64,000 bases of DNA from NCBI RefSeq assembly GCF_000276605.1, contig NZ_AKJX01000026.1, positions 18,161 to 82,160 on the forward strand, given 5' to 3'. This document shows, in pieces, positions 52,836 to 63,195 of this stretch. Within the stretch, counting starts at the first letter, position 1. Each line of letters begins with the position of its first letter. Position numbers and translations under genes: made by a program. This DNA is from Acidovorax sp. CF316. Its GTDB lineage: Bacteria; Pseudomonadota; Gammaproteobacteria; Burkholderiales; Burkholderiaceae_C. Below the pieces are notes generated by a model. It did no database searches, was not told where the DNA came from, and saw only the letters and a list, made by a program, of their open reading frames with translations.

Positions 52836-54706
52836 TGCTGGCCGCTGCCGTGCCCGCGCCCGTCCCCACGGGCTGGCGCACCACGCTCGACCCGCTGGAT
52901 CGCGGCATCGGCGTGGTGGTGGAGTCCGCCGCAGCGTTGCTGGTGCTGGTGGAGATCTGCCTGCTGTTCTGCGGCGTGGTGTCGCGCTATGTGTTCCATG
53001 CGCCGCTGGTCTGGTCGGACGAACTGGCTTCCATCCTGTTCCTGTGGCTGTCCATGCTGGGCGCGGTGGTGGCGCTGCGCCGCGGCGAGCACATGCGCAT
53101 GACCGCCTTCGTGGGCAAGGTGCCGCCGGCGGCGCGCGCCTACCTGGAGGCGCTGGCCATGGCGGCATCGTTCGCCTTCCTGCTGCTCATCCTGCACCAC
53201 GCCTATGAGTACGCGGCCGAAGAGGCCGTGATCGTCACGCCGGCGCTGGAGATCAGCAACGCCTGGCGCGCCTCGGCGCTGCCGGCCGGCATGGCCCTGA
53301 TGCTGCTGGTGTGCACCCTGCGCATGCTGCGCGAGGGCGGCCTGGCGGTGATGCTGGCGGCCGTGGCCACGGTGGGGGCGCTGGTGCTGGCCTTCTGGCT
53401 CGCGCAGCCGGTGTTCCCGCCGCTCGGCAAGCTCAACCTGGTGATCTTCTTCGTCGTGGTGGTGGCCACCTGCGTTTTCGCGGGCGTGCCCATCGCTTTC
53501 TCGTTCGCGCTGGCCACCTTCGGCTACCTGGCGCTCACCACGCGCGCGCCCATGCTGGTGCTGGTGGGGCGGCTCGACGAGGGCATGTCGCACCTCATGC
53601 TGCTGGCCGTGCCGCTGTTCATCTTCCTCGGTGCGCTGATCGAGATGACCGGCATGGCGCGCGCCATGATCCAGTTCCTGGCCAGCCTGCTGGGCCATGT
53701 GCGCGGCGGGTTGTCGTACGTGCTGATCGGGGCCATGTACCTGGTCTCGGGCATCTCGGGCTCCAAAATCGCCGACATGGCGGCCATTGCGCCCGTGCTC
53801 TTTCCCGAGATGCAAAAGCGCGGCGCCAAGCCCGGCGACCTGGTGGCCCTGCTGTCGGCCACGGGGGCGCAGACCGAGACCATCCCTCCCTCCATCGTGC
53901 TGATCACCATTGGCTCGGTCACGGGCGTGTCCATCGCGGCGCTGTTCACAGGGGGCATGCTGCCGGCCGTGGTGGTGGGCGCCTGCCTGTGCGCCGTGGT
54001 CTGGTGGCGTTACCGGCGCGAAGACCTGTCGCAGGTGCAGCGCTTCGGGCGTGCGCAGATCGTGCGCTTCCTGGTCACCGCATTGCCGGCCATCGCCCTG
54101 CCCTTCGTGATCCGCGCGGCCGTGGTCGAGGGCGTGGCCACGGCGACCGAGGTCTCCACGATCGGCATCGTCTACGCTGTGCTGGTGGGCCTGTTCATCC
54201 ACCGCCAGTTCGACTGGCGCCGGCTGCGGCCCATGCTCATCGAGACTGCCTCGCTCACGGGCGCCATCATCTTCATCGTGGGTTGCGCCACGGCCATGGC
54301 CTGGGGGCTCACGCAGTCGGGCTTCTCGCACGACCTGGCCGAGGTGATGAAGCAGCTGCCCGGCGGCGCCTGGGGCTTCATGGCCGTGTCGATCATTGCC
54401 TTCGTGGTACTGGGCAGCGTGCTCGAAGGCATCCCGGCCATCGTGCTGTTCGGTCCGCTGCTGTTCCCGATTGCCAAGGCCGTGGGCATCCACGAGGTGC
54501 ACTACGCCATGGTCGTGATCTTCGCCATGGGCATCGGCCTGTTCGCGCCGCCCTTCGGTGTGGGCTACTACGGCGCCTGTGCGATCAGCAAGGTGCACCC
54601 CAACGAAGGCCTGTCCCACATCGGCGGCTACGTCATGGCGCTGTTCGTGGGTCTGGTCATCGTGGCCGCGATCCCGTGGTTCTCCACGGGGTTCCTGACC
54701 AAATAA
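52835..54706 (+). CDS. TRAP transporter fused DctQ-DctM permease
   Basis: A 623-residue membrane protein joining the small DctQ subunit (about residues 1-175, four TM helices, with [25 protein letters not shown] core split here as [20 protein letters not shown]) to the large DctM subunit (about 190-623, around a dozen TM helices, with [18 protein letters not shown] and [24 protein letters not shown] motifs). It couples Na+ to uptake of the acid bound by the DctP protein. The start at 52835 overlaps the receptor stop. Fusion of Q and M is common and not a sequencing error. Confidence 0.93.
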   Translation: MLAAAVPAPVPTGWRTTLDPLDRGIGVVVESAAALLVLVEICLLFCGVVSRYVFHAPLVWSDELASILFLWLSMLGAVVALRRGEHMRMTAFVGKVPPAARAYLEALAMAASFAFLLLILHHAYEYAAEEAVIVTPALEISNAWRASALPAGMALMLLVCTLRMLREGGLAVMLAAVATVGALVLAFWLAQPVFPPLGKLNLVIFFVVVVATCVFAGVPIAFSFALATFGYLALTTRAPMLVLVGRLDEGMSHLMLLAVPLFIFLGALIEMTGMARAMIQFLASLLGHVRGGLSYVLIGAMYLVSGISGSKIADMAAIAPVLFPEMQKRGAKPGDLVALLSATGAQTETIPPSIVLITIGSVTGVSIAALFTGGMLPAVVVGACLCAVVWWRYRREDLSQVQRFGRAQIVRFLVTALPAIALPFVIRAAVVEGVATATEVSTIGIVYAVLVGLFIHRQFDWRRLRPMLIETASLTGAIIFIVGCATAMAWGLTQSGFSHDLAEVMKQLPGGAWGFMAVSIIAFVVLGSVLEGIPAIVLFGPLLFPIAKAVGIHEVHYAMVVIFAMGIGLFAPPFGVGYYGACAISKVHPNEGLSHIGGYVMALFVGLVIVAAIPWFSTGFLTK

Positions 54707-54780
54707 CGCAATCCATCCAACCCCCTGGTCCGGCCGCCCTGCATGCCGGGCCCTCCTTCCCTTTCTGAAAGCAGCAAACC

Positions 54781-55332
54781 ATGAGCCGATTCTTTGGTGA
54801 AATCCGCCAGGTGGCCTACCTCGTGCCCGACATCGAGGCTGCCATGGACTACTGGGCCAATGTGCTGGGCGTCGGGCCCTGGTACTACAACCCGCGCGTG
54901 CCGATTCAAAACTACACCTACCGTGGCGAGCGCCACGAGCCGCACAACTCGGTGGCCCTGGCCAATGCCGGCGGCGTGCAGATCGAGCTCTTGCAGACGC
55001 GCAACGACGTGCCTTCGATGTACCGTGACTTCCAGCAGGCCGGCCATGTGGGCGGCCAGCACGTGGCCTACTGGACGGAGGACTTCGACGCCGACCTCGC
55101 ACGTGCCGAGGCCGCGGGCTTCAAGGTCTGCATGAGCGGCGAGGTGGGTGTGAACGGCCGCTTCGTGTACTTCGAGGACGGCAAGCACCCGGGCCTGCAC
55201 CCGGGCGCGCTGATCGAGCTGTCCGAAGTGGCCGGGCCCAAGGGCCGGCTGTTCACGCTGATCCGCGAGGCAGCCAAGGACTGGGACGGCGAGGACCCGG
55301 TGCGCCCCTTCCCCGATCTCAACACCCTCTGA
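54781..55332 (+). CDS. VOC (glyoxalase-fold) family protein
   Basis: A 183-residue vicinal-oxygen-chelate protein with FFGEIRQVAYLVPDIEAAMDYW at the start and QIELLQTRNDVPSMY plus GGQHVAYWTEDFDADLARAEAAG in the middle. Candidate metal ligands are His/Glu in the GGQHVAYW and ALIELSE segments. It lies between the transporter and the RuBisCO-like gene, with 74 bp before it and 4 bp after it, so it belongs to the same pathway. VOC enzymes epimerise, isomerise or cleave acids; an isomerase or lyase step is the best guess. Confidence 0.87.
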   Translation: MSRFFGEIRQVAYLVPDIEAAMDYWANVLGVGPWYYNPRVPIQNYTYRGERHEPHNSVALANAGGVQIELLQTRNDVPSMYRDFQQAGHVGGQHVAYWTEDFDADLARAEAAGFKVCMSGEVGVNGRFVYFEDGKHPGLHPGALIELSEVAGPKGRLFTLIREAAKDWDGEDPVRPFPDLNTL

Positions 55333-55336
55333 TCCC

Positions 55337-56623
55337 ATGGACGCCGAGCATTTCGAAGCCCGCTACCTGATCGAGACGCCGCTGGACCCGGCCCATGTGG
55401 CCGAGGTGCTTGCGGGTGAACAGTCCTGTGGCACCTTCACCCGCGTGGAGGGTGAGACCGATGCGCTGCGCGAGCGTGCGCGCGCCACCGTGCAATCCAT
55501 CGAGGAACTCGAATCCGTGGCCGCGCCCAGCCTGCCCAATGGCTGGCTGGAGCGCCGCGCCGCGGCCGGCAGGCCGCTGGCCGGGCCGTTCCGCCGGGCG
55601 CGGCTCACGGTGCGTTTTCCGGTGGCCAATGTGGGCGCCAATCTGCCCACGCTCGCGGCCACGGTGTCGGGCAACCTGTTCGACCTGGGCGAGGTCACGG
55701 GCCTGCGGCTCGAATCGCTGCACCTGCCGGCGGAGTACCGCCGGCGCTTCGACATGCCGCGCCAGGGCATCGCGGGCACGCGTGCGCTCACGGGGGTGCA
55801 GGGGCGCCCGCTCATCGGCACCATCGTCAAGCCCAATGTGGGCCTGTCGGCCGAGGAGACCGGCGCGCTGGCCGCGCGGCTGTGCGCGGCGGGCGTGGAC
55901 TTCATCAAGGACGACGAGGTCTGTGCCGACCCCGCGCACGCCCCGCTGCGCGAGCGCGTCCGGGCCGTGATGCGCGCCGTGCGCGCGCACCAGGACCGCA
56001 CGGGCAAGCATGTCATGGTGGCCTTCAACATCACGGACGAGACCGACGCCATGCGCCGCCATGCCGACCTGGTGCAGGCCGAAGGCGGCAGCTGCGTGAT
56101 GGCCAGCCTCAACTGGTGCGGCTACTCAGCCGTGCAGACCCTGCGCCGCCACACACCGCTGGCGCTGCATGGCCACCGCAACGGCTATGGCGCGCTGTCG
56201 CGGCATCCGCTGCTGGGCTTTTCGTTCCAGGCCTGGCAGACCCTGTGGCGCCTGGCCGGGGTGGACCACATGCACGTGCACGGCCTGCAAGGCAAGTTCT
56301 CCCAGACCGACGACGAGGTGGTCGAATCGGCCCATGACACGCTGGCCCCGCTGGCACCGGGGCTGGATGACGCCGTGCTGCCCGCCATCTCCAACGGCCA
56401 GTGGGCCGGCACCGTGCCGCTGACCTGGGAGCGCCTGCGCAGCACCGACCTCCTGTTCATGTCGGGCGGCGGCATCCTGGCCCACCCCGATGGCCCTGCC
56501 GCGGGCGTGGCAAGCATCCAGCAGGCCTGGGAGGCCGTGGCGGCGGGCACGCCGCTCGATCACTTTGCGCAGAATGCGCCCGAACTGCAGCGCGCGCTCG
56601 GCTTCTTCGGCTCCAAGGGCTGA
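55337..56623 (+). CDS. RuBisCO-like protein (form IV), probable sugar-acid phosphate decarboxylase/transcarboxylase-type
   Basis: A 428-residue RuBisCO large-chain homologue. Residues aligned to the plant active site: N113 (N123), K165 (K175), N167 replacing K177, K191-D192-D193-E194 (carbamylated K201, D203, E204), H280-R281 (H294-R295), H313 (H327), loop-6 K320 (K334) and S376 (S379). Most catalytic groups are kept, unlike the sulfur-salvage type, but the K177 change and no small subunit argue against CO2 fixation. The DUF1537 kinase downstream matches the apionate-type kinase/RuBisCO-like pairing. The substrate is unproven. Confidence 0.9.
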   Translation: MDAEHFEARYLIETPLDPAHVAEVLAGEQSCGTFTRVEGETDALRERARATVQSIEELESVAAPSLPNGWLERRAAAGRPLAGPFRRARLTVRFPVANVGANLPTLAATVSGNLFDLGEVTGLRLESLHLPAEYRRRFDMPRQGIAGTRALTGVQGRPLIGTIVKPNVGLSAEETGALAARLCAAGVDFIKDDEVCADPAHAPLRERVRAVMRAVRAHQDRTGKHVMVAFNITDETDAMRRHADLVQAEGGSCVMASLNWCGYSAVQTLRRHTPLALHGHRNGYGALSRHPLLGFSFQAWQTLWRLAGVDHMHVHGLQGKFSQTDDEVVESAHDTLAPLAPGLDDAVLPAISNGQWAGTVPLTWERLRSTDLLFMSGGGILAHPDGPAAGVASIQQAWEAVAAGTPLDHFAQNAPELQRALGFFGSKG

Positions 56624-56630
56624 GCACACC

Positions 56631-57935
56631 ATGATGGCTGCATCCACTGCCCGCCTGGGCTGGTATGGCGACGATTTCACCGGGGCCACCGACACCCTGG
56701 CCACGGCCGCCCAGGCGGGGCTGCGGGCCCTGCTGTTCATGGGCGTGCCCACGGCCGCGCAACTGCAGCGCGCGGGGCCGCTGGACGCCATCGGCATCGC
56801 GGGCGCCGCACGCGCAATGGATCCTGAGGCCATGCGCGCCGAACTGGAACCCGTGGGCCGCTTCTTCGCGCAGATGCGCGTGCCGGTGCTGCACTACAAG
56901 GTGTGCTCCACTTTCGACAGCGCACCACACGTGGGCAGCATCGGCGTGGCGGTGCACACCCTGCGCCAGCATGTGGAAAACCGCTTCGTTCCCATCGTCG
57001 GTGGGCAGCCCAGCCTGGGGCGCTACTGCGTGTTCGGCCACCTGTTCGCGCGTGCCGGGAGCGATCCGGCGGTGCACCGCATCGACCGGCACCCCACCAT
57101 GAGCCGCCACCCGGTCACGCCCATGCAGGAGAGCGACCTGCGGCTGCACCTGGCCCAGCAAGGCCTGCAGCCGGTGCCCGGCATCGACTACCCGCTGTAT
57201 GCCCAGCCGCTGGCCCGGCAGGAGGCGGTGCTTGATGCCACCCTGGCCGGGCGCCCTGCCGCGGTGCTGATGGACGCCAGCCGGCCCGAGGACCTGCAGG
57301 CCGTGGGCCAGCTGGTGTGGCGCCGTGCCCAGCAGGCCAGGCTGCTGGCGGTGGGGCCGAGCAGCGTGGTGCAGGCGCTGGCGACGCAGTGGCCCCATGC
57401 GGCTGCGGCGACGGCAGCGCCGTTGGCGGCCGCACCAGGGCCTGTTTTCGTGCTGGCGGGCAGCCTGTCGCCGGTGACGGCGCAGCAGGTGCGCGCTGCG
57501 GTGTCCTACGAGCAGGTGTCCGTCGATGTGGCAGCCCTGGTGCACGGTGGCGAGCACGCAGCCAGGGCCCTGGCGGAGCACCTGGGAGCCCTGCTGCAGG
57601 CCGGCCGCAGCGTGCTGGCGGTGACGGCGGGCAGCGCCGCGCACGGTGCCACGGCCCACCAGGTGGCCCAGGCCGGCGGCCGGTTGCTGGCGCAGGTGCT
57701 GGCGCAGGTGCCGTTGCGCCGCATCGGCATCGCCGGGGGCGATACCTCCAGCCTGGCGGTGCAGGCGCTTGCGGCCTGGGGCCTGTCGTACCGGGCCTCG
57801 CTCGCGCCCGGTGTGGCGCTGTGCCAGCTGCACAGCGAGCACCCGGCGCTCGATGGCCTGGAGATCATGCTCAAGGGTGGGCAGATGGGATCGGACGATC
57901 TTTTCGAGCGGCTGCTGCACGGTGACGGCGCCTGA
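56631..57935 (+). CDS. Four-carbon acid sugar kinase family (DUF1537) protein
   Basis: A 434-residue kinase of the DUF1537 family. The N-terminal substrate domain has WYGDDFTGATDTL (residues 11-23), and the C-terminal nucleotide domain has IAGGDTSSLAVQAL and LKGGQMGSDDLF. Members phosphorylate tetronates or 3-oxo-sugar acids (for example OtnK and OiaK). It lies 7 bp after the RuBisCO-like gene, so its product is the likely substrate of that protein. Tandem ATGs are at 56631 and 56634. It is the last gene of the operon. Confidence 0.92.
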   Translation: MMAASTARLGWYGDDFTGATDTLATAAQAGLRALLFMGVPTAAQLQRAGPLDAIGIAGAARAMDPEAMRAELEPVGRFFAQMRVPVLHYKVCSTFDSAPHVGSIGVAVHTLRQHVENRFVPIVGGQPSLGRYCVFGHLFARAGSDPAVHRIDRHPTMSRHPVTPMQESDLRLHLAQQGLQPVPGIDYPLYAQPLARQEAVLDATLAGRPAAVLMDASRPEDLQAVGQLVWRRAQQARLLAVGPSSVVQALATQWPHAAAATAAPLAAAPGPVFVLAGSLSPVTAQQVRAAVSYEQVSVDVAALVHGGEHAARALAEHLGALLQAGRSVLAVTAGSAAHGATAHQVAQAGGRLLAQVLAQVPLRRIGIAGGDTSSLAVQALAAWGLSYRASLAPGVALCQLHSEHPALDGLEIMLKGGQMGSDDLFERLLHGDGA

Positions 57936-58013
57936 GCCCGCGGGCGAGATGAAAAAGACCTGCAGCCCTTGCGGGCCGCCGGCTTGGCGTTGTCGCCTTG
58001 TAAGTACGCAAAA

Positions 58014-58712
58014 TCATGGGCATTGGGCTGCCTGCGCGAAAGTCGAGAGGTACCCCAGGCGCTGCACCGTCGGTGTGGTATGAGGCTGGTAGAGATAGAC
58101 GCTGGGCTGGTCGGCGGTCTGCACGGCTGCATCGGCCCCGAGGCAGAGCGCGCCGTTGGCATAGCAGCGCAGGTAGAACGGCGAGGCGGTGATGGTCGTT
58201 GTAGGACTCGTCAGGATGGAGCGGAAGGAGTTTTCTGCCCAGTCCAGCACGCAGTCCGTCGGCTGGGCCAGGCCGGTGCCCATCACTGTGCGGGTAACGG
58301 CGGCTGCGCCGCGAACTGGGAACACTAGGCGTGCCAGGCGGGAACCCGGCTGCTTGGGTGAAAAGATCACCAGGGTGGAGCACCCCTGGCCCGGTTGTAG
58401 TATGGCGTTGCTGCAACCATCTGAGCCGCCCGGAATCGTAAAGTCGGCAGGTGCAATGGTCGGGCACCCCAGCGCCGCACAGGTAACCAGGGCACCGTCC
58501 ACGCCGGCCGTACCCAGCTGCACCGCTGTGCTCGCGCGGTTGAAGACCGAGAAATACTGCGTCGCAAACGTGGAGTTGAGCGCCGCCTTGCCGAAGGTGT
58601 GGTCCTGTGGGGGATCGGAGATCAACACGTCCTGGGCTTGTGCCGACACGGATGCCAGCGACAGAAGGGCCATTGCGGCCAGCGACTTGCGGGAGATCAG
58701 GGGTGGGATCAT
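58014..58712 (-). CDS. Secreted choice-of-anchor-D-like protein, copy A
   Basis: A 232-residue secreted protein of unknown function. A signal peptide (about residues 1-22, LAAMALLSLASVSAQA) is followed by an Ig-like domain with paired Cys motifs (GSDGCSNAI, GQGCSTLVIFSP) typical of choice-of-anchor D repeats. The C-terminal segment DCVLDWAENSFRSIL...LRCYANG resembles the WAE/RCY region of Comamonadaceae surface proteins. AAGGAA precedes the ATG at 58712. It is paralogous to the broken copy at 58926-61110 and to the intact copy at 62335-63039. Confidence 0.82.
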   Translation of the reverse strand: MIPPLISRKSLAAMALLSLASVSAQAQDVLISDPPQDHTFGKAALNSTFATQYFSVFNRASTAVQLGTAGVDGALVTCAALGCPTIAPADFTIPGGSDGCSNAILQPGQGCSTLVIFSPKQPGSRLARLVFPVRGAAAVTRTVMGTGLAQPTDCVLDWAENSFRSILTSPTTTITASPFYLRCYANGALCLGADAAVQTADQPSVYLYQPHTTPTVQRLGYLSTFAQAAQCP

Positions 58713-59190
58713 GGCAATTCCTTGAGAAGAATTCGGGAAAAATGGCAAGCGTGCCTTGGCCATATGGCGGCGTCAAGTCGTTTGCCGCGCGCCAGCGCCG
58801 TAGATTGCGCCAGCAGATGCATTGTGGAGCGCCGCTTTGGCCGTCGATAGAGGGAATGGGACCTCGCCAGCGCGCACTGCGGGTCCGGCCCCGGGGTTTG
58901 CATCGCGGACAGAATCACCGGCATTGGGTCGCTTGCTCAGCTCCGAAAGATCTCCAAGGCGGTGCAGCGGGGGGCCTGTGGCTGGTTTACACGTCCTTCA
59001 GGTTGAGGTCGTCCGATGCCATATCAGCCCCCAGGCACAACGTGCCGTTAGCGTAGCAGCGCAGGTGGCACAGCAAGACCGTGAACGTGCCGATGGGTGT
59101 GGTCAATACCAGCGAAAGGTCTTTCGGTCCATTCGAGAATGCAGTTGATGCTGGGTGCGACGCCCGTGCCGAGCGACGATGCGAGTCCTA

Positions 59191-60693
59191 GTACATCTGC
59201 ACAAAGGTTATGACGCTTTGTCTGGAGTAGGAACTGGATAGGCCTTGGCCAACGTTTGCCTGGCTTTGTCGGTACAGAACATCCAGGTGATACGCGCACC
59301 GCTGGCATTTCGCAGTTGCTCCCAAGCTTGAACCTCGGCCACCAGGCGATCCCGGGATTCAATGCGGCGATCCAGGCACTGGCGTCGCAGCACGCCGATT
59401 TCAATCTCGACCATGTTGAGCCAACTGGGGTGCTTTGGGGTGTAGTGCCATTCGATGCGCTGCAGGATGCGACGAGCCTCTGCTGGCGGCATGCATCGGT
59501 ACAGTGCCGCGGGCGTGTGGGTCGATAGATTGTCCAGCACGAGCCGGATGCGCTGCGCTTGCGGATAGTGAATGTCCACCAGATCACGCATGCACTGGGC
59601 GAAGTCATGTGCCGTTCGACGCTCGGTCACCTTCACCGTGCGCCAACTGCGATGGGCATCCAGGAAGACGAACAGGTTGGCGGTTCCGTTGCGCTTGTAT
59701 TCATAGTCGTAGCGCAATGGCTGCCCCGGCTCGGCCGGGATCGGTTGGCGCACTTCGCCAATGAGCTGGGTGGGGCTTTCATCGAAGCACACGACGGGCT
59801 GCAGTGGGTCTGGTGCTTGGGTGTACAGATCAAGCACATCTTCCATGCGGGCTACGTATTCGGCATCGACTTTGGGGATGCACCACATGTCCTTGCGCCA
59901 AGGCTTGAGGTCATTCTCGGCCAGGCGCCGACGCACCGTCTCTCGCGATAGCGTCTCATGTTCGGTCAACTGTACGAACGCATCTGCCAGCAACTCAAGT
60001 GTCCAGCGGGCTCGTCCGGGGGGCGGATCGGAGCAGGCGGTGGCGATCAGCAAAGCCTCCTGCTTGCCGCTGAGCTTGCGCTGCGCTCCAGGCCGATCCT
60101 GTTCGGCAAGCGCCACCTCCAAGCCCTGTTCTACGAAGCGGCGCTTGGTGCGGTATACGGTGGACTCACTCACCGCCAAGGTGGCGGCAATGCGTGCGTT
60201 GTCCTGCTCGGCATGGGCTGCAAGCAGGATCTGGGCGCGCTTGATCTTGCGGGCCGCATGCTTGCCTGCGCTCAGCATCGCGGCAAGCATCTCTTGCTCG
60301 GATGCAGCAAGTTCGACTCGATAGCGTAAATTCATTCGGATGGCTCGTTTCAGGGGCCTCCTTTGATCGCCGGAGTCGAGAATGGATCAAACATCGCCCG
60401 CGCTGCCCGCGCAAGGCCTGGCCTGCCCGGATTTCACGGACATCCAAGGTCAGTATCTGGCATTCATCTGGGCATATGGCCTGATCAATGGCCGCCCTCC
60501 AGCTGAGCGGGACATGCAGCAGTTTTTTGCTGTCACCGCACCGTCCGTCCATCAGATGGTGCTCACCCTGGAGCGCCATGGATTGATCCGGCGTCAACCG
60601 GGCACTGCCCGCAGTATCGAGTTGCTCCTGGACTACAACTGCCTGCCCGTCCTACGGCCTCGCCATACCGGCAAAACCTCTGTGCAGCAACAC
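59191..60693. mobile_element. IS630-family insertion sequence (about 1.5 kb) with HTH passenger gene
   Basis: The element is flanked by TA (59189-59190 and 60694-60695) within a CTAG target, the target type and TA duplication known for IS630. Its ends are imperfect inverted repeats: GTACATCTGCACAAAGG at the left and, inverted at the right, GTGTTGCTGCACAGAGG. I count 18 matches in 26 positions. It carries the transposase on the minus strand and a divergent small HTH gene on the plus strand, and it splits a secreted-protein gene. Confidence 0.85.
59208..60335 (-). CDS. IS630-family transposase
   Basis: A 375-residue DDE transposase. N-terminal HTH domains include [14 protein letters not shown] and [19 protein letters not shown]. 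The catalytic acids are D185 in CFDESPTQ, D268 in VLDNLSTHT and E310 or E312 in [14 protein letters not shown]. The frame is intact and of full family length, so the element may be active. The ATG at 60335 has no clear ribosome site. It is divergent from the HTH passenger gene across 46 bp. Confidence 0.93.
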   Translation of the reverse strand: MNLRYRVELAASEQEMLAAMLSAGKHAARKIKRAQILLAAHAEQDNARIAATLAVSESTVYRTKRRFVEQGLEVALAEQDRPGAQRKLSGKQEALLIATACSDPPPGRARWTLELLADAFVQLTEHETLSRETVRRRLAENDLKPWRKDMWCIPKVDAEYVARMEDVLDLYTQAPDPLQPVVCFDESPTQLIGEVRQPIPAEPGQPLRYDYEYKRNGTANLFVFLDAHRSWRTVKVTERRTAHDFAQCMRDLVDIHYPQAQRIRLVLDNLSTHTPAALYRCMPPAEARRILQRIEWHYTPKHPSWLNMVEIEIGVLRRQCLDRRIESRDRLVAEVQAWEQLRNASGARITWMFCTDKARQTLAKAYPVPTPDKAS

Positions 60694-60696
60694 TAG
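60382..60696 (+). CDS. LexA-DNA-binding-domain-like HTH passenger gene of the IS
   Basis: A 104-residue protein dominated by a winged HTH like the LexA N-terminal domain ([57 protein letters not shown]), with no peptidase domain. GGAG lies 6 nt before the ATG at 60382. The last codon ends at the last base of the element; the TAG stop is made from the duplicated TA target plus the next genomic G. It may regulate the transposase from the shared 46-bp spacer. Similar small HTH genes travel with IS630-type transposases (from memory). Confidence 0.8.
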   Translation: MDQTSPALPAQGLACPDFTDIQGQYLAFIWAYGLINGRPPAERDMQQFFAVTAPSVHQMVLTLERHGLIRRQPGTARSIELLLDYNCLPVLRPRHTGKTSVQQH

Positions 60697-61250
60697 TCGC
60701 CGAACCATCGCGCAAAGGGAAGATCAATTGCGAGAGCCGTGCACCCGGTTCCTTGGGCGAAAAGACCACCAAAGTCGAGCAACCCTGCTGAGCGGGAGTA
60801 GCGCATTGCTGCAGTCGTCCGAGCCTGCTGCTATGGCGAAGTCCGATGCCGAGATCACGGGGCAGTCCAAGCCGGCACAGGTCATTTCCGCGGCGCGGCT
60901 TGAGACCATGGTGCCCAGTTGCACGGCGCAGGCGCCGGAGTTGAACACGGAGAATACTGGATGGCCGAGGTGGGGAAAAGCGGGGCTTTTGCCGAAGCGG
61001 TGCTCCCCCGGCGGGTCGGTGATCTCCAGTGGGCATGGGCTGACAGGTCGGCCAGCGAGAGCATAGCTAAGGCGACCAGGGATTGGAGAAGGGCGGCTTG
61101 GTCGCGTGGCGGTTCCTTGGGCGTGAGTCAGTCACGACAAGGTTGCCCTCTAGGAGGTCGTCAAGGAAGCAATGGGCGGCAAAGTGCCACATGTCACGCC
61201 AACAGCAGTTTTCTCCACGGTGGCATTGCGTTCTTCTGCATGGGGCAAAG

Positions 61251-61285
61251 AAAAAGGCCGGCCACCCTTGCGGGCAGCCGGCCTT
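61251..61285 (-). terminator. Rho-independent terminator of gap
   Basis: Arms AAGGCCGGC and GCCGGCCTT form a 9-bp GC-rich stem that, read on the minus strand, is followed by TTTTT. It lies 24 bp after the gap stop codon and is a strong intrinsic terminator. Confidence 0.88.
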
Positions 61286-61308
61286 GGTGTCGGCCGGGGC
61301 CTGGCGGC

Positions 61309-62334
<1,026 letters not shown>

Positions 62335-63039
62335 TCAGGGTGGACATTGCGCCGCCTGTGCGAATGTCGAGAGGTATCCCAGGCGCTGCACCGAGGGGGT
62401 GGGCTGCGTCTGGTAGAAGTAGACACTGGGCTGGTCGAAGGTGGGCACGGCCGTGTCGGCCCCCAGGCACATCGTGCCGTTGGCATAGCAGCGCAGGTGG
62501 AAGGGCGAGACGGTGGCGGTGCCGGTGGGCGTGGTCAGCAGCTGCGGGAAGCTCTTCTCGGCCCAGTCGAGCACGCAGTCCAGCGGTGTCGATGTGCCTG
62601 TGCCGTGCAGCGGGTAGGTCGCCAGCGCCGCGCCGTTGCGCGACTGGACGATGAGCTGGGAGATGCGCGACCCCGGGGCGGTGGGGGTGAAGGCCACCAG
62701 GGTCGAGCAGCCCTGGCCAGGTTGCAGCACGGCGTTCGAACAGCCGTCCGAGCCGGCCGGGATCAGGAAGTCCCCCTGCGCGACGACCGGGCAGCCGATG
62801 CCGGCACAGGTCGCCAGGGCCGCGCCGCTGGAGATCAACGTGCCCAGCTGCAGCGGCGCACTGCTGCGGTTGAACACCGAGAAGTACTGCGTCGCAAACG
62901 TGGCCTGGAGCGGAACCTTGCCGTAGTTGTGGCCGGCCGGTGGATCGGTGATCTCCACCTGGGCATGGGCCGAGAGGCAGGCCAGCGACAGCACGGCCAT
63001 GGCGGCCAGGGACTTGCGGGGAAACAGGGTCGGGATCAT
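62335..63039 (-). CDS. Secreted choice-of-anchor-D-like protein, copy C
   Basis: A 234-residue intact paralogue of copy A: signal peptide ending ACLSAHA-QVEITD, Cys motifs GSDGCSNAV and GQGCSTLVAF, then DCVLDWAEKSFPQLL, LRCYANG and the shared end LGYLSTFAQAAQC. The function is unknown; export to the periplasm or cell surface is indicated by the signal peptide. The ATG at 63039 has AAGGAG upstream. It lies between tkt and gap, a position normally without such a gene, and only 27 bp before gap, so it probably shares its message. Confidence 0.83.
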   Translation of the reverse strand: MIPTLFPRKSLAAMAVLSLACLSAHAQVEITDPPAGHNYGKVPLQATFATQYFSVFNRSSAPLQLGTLISSGAALATCAGIGCPVVAQGDFLIPAGSDGCSNAVLQPGQGCSTLVAFTPTAPGSRISQLIVQSRNGAALATYPLHGTGTSTPLDCVLDWAEKSFPQLLTTPTGTATVSPFHLRCYANGTMCLGADTAVPTFDQPSVYFYQTQPTPSVQRLGYLSTFAQAAQCPP

Positions 63040-63195
63040 GGCAGCTCCTTGAAAAAAGGGGACGTCAATGAAAACGACTAGCGTGCCGGCCACATGTAAC
63101 GGCGTCAAGCATGCAAAGAGGCTGCAACGTGCTGTAAGTCACGCGAAACCTCTGCATATTTGCACAATGTTACGTCCCTGCCCCGCCGCGCCCGG

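Larger units (their letters stand above)
58926..61110 (-). pseudogene. Secreted protein, copy B: frameshifted and split by an IS630-family element
   Basis: The N-terminal part reads on the minus strand from about 61110 to 60696 and the C-terminal part from about 59188 to 58926, with the insertion element between. Recognisable pieces are SLVALAMLSLADLSAHA, EITDPPGEHRFGKS, VFNSGACAVQLGTMVS, GCSTLVVFSPKEPGARLSQL, then GTGVAPSINCILEWTERPF and CHLRCYANGTLCLGAD. Frames change at least three times, both before and after the insertion, so the gene was also decaying by small indels. No start codon remains. Copies A and C are the intact relatives. Confidence 0.85.

Noticed and set aside
52760..55102. 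780-residue His/Gln/Gly-rich frame opposite the TRAP permease
   Set aside because: Shadow of the DctQM and VOC genes; no ribosome site and no domain.
55337..56623. True CO2-fixing RuBisCO
   Set aside because: Lys177 is replaced by Asn, no small subunit or phosphoribulokinase gene is nearby, and the neighbours are a sugar-acid transporter and kinase.
49709..57935. Direct naming of the locus as an apionate pathway (oiaK/oiaC)
   Set aside because: Only the kinase and RuBisCO-like protein match; no apionate lactonase or other apionate-specific enzyme is seen, so specific symbols were withheld.
59208..60335. Prophage or integron origin of the region
   Set aside because: The only mobility gene is an IS630 transposase with clear ends; no integrase, attC or phage genes are present.
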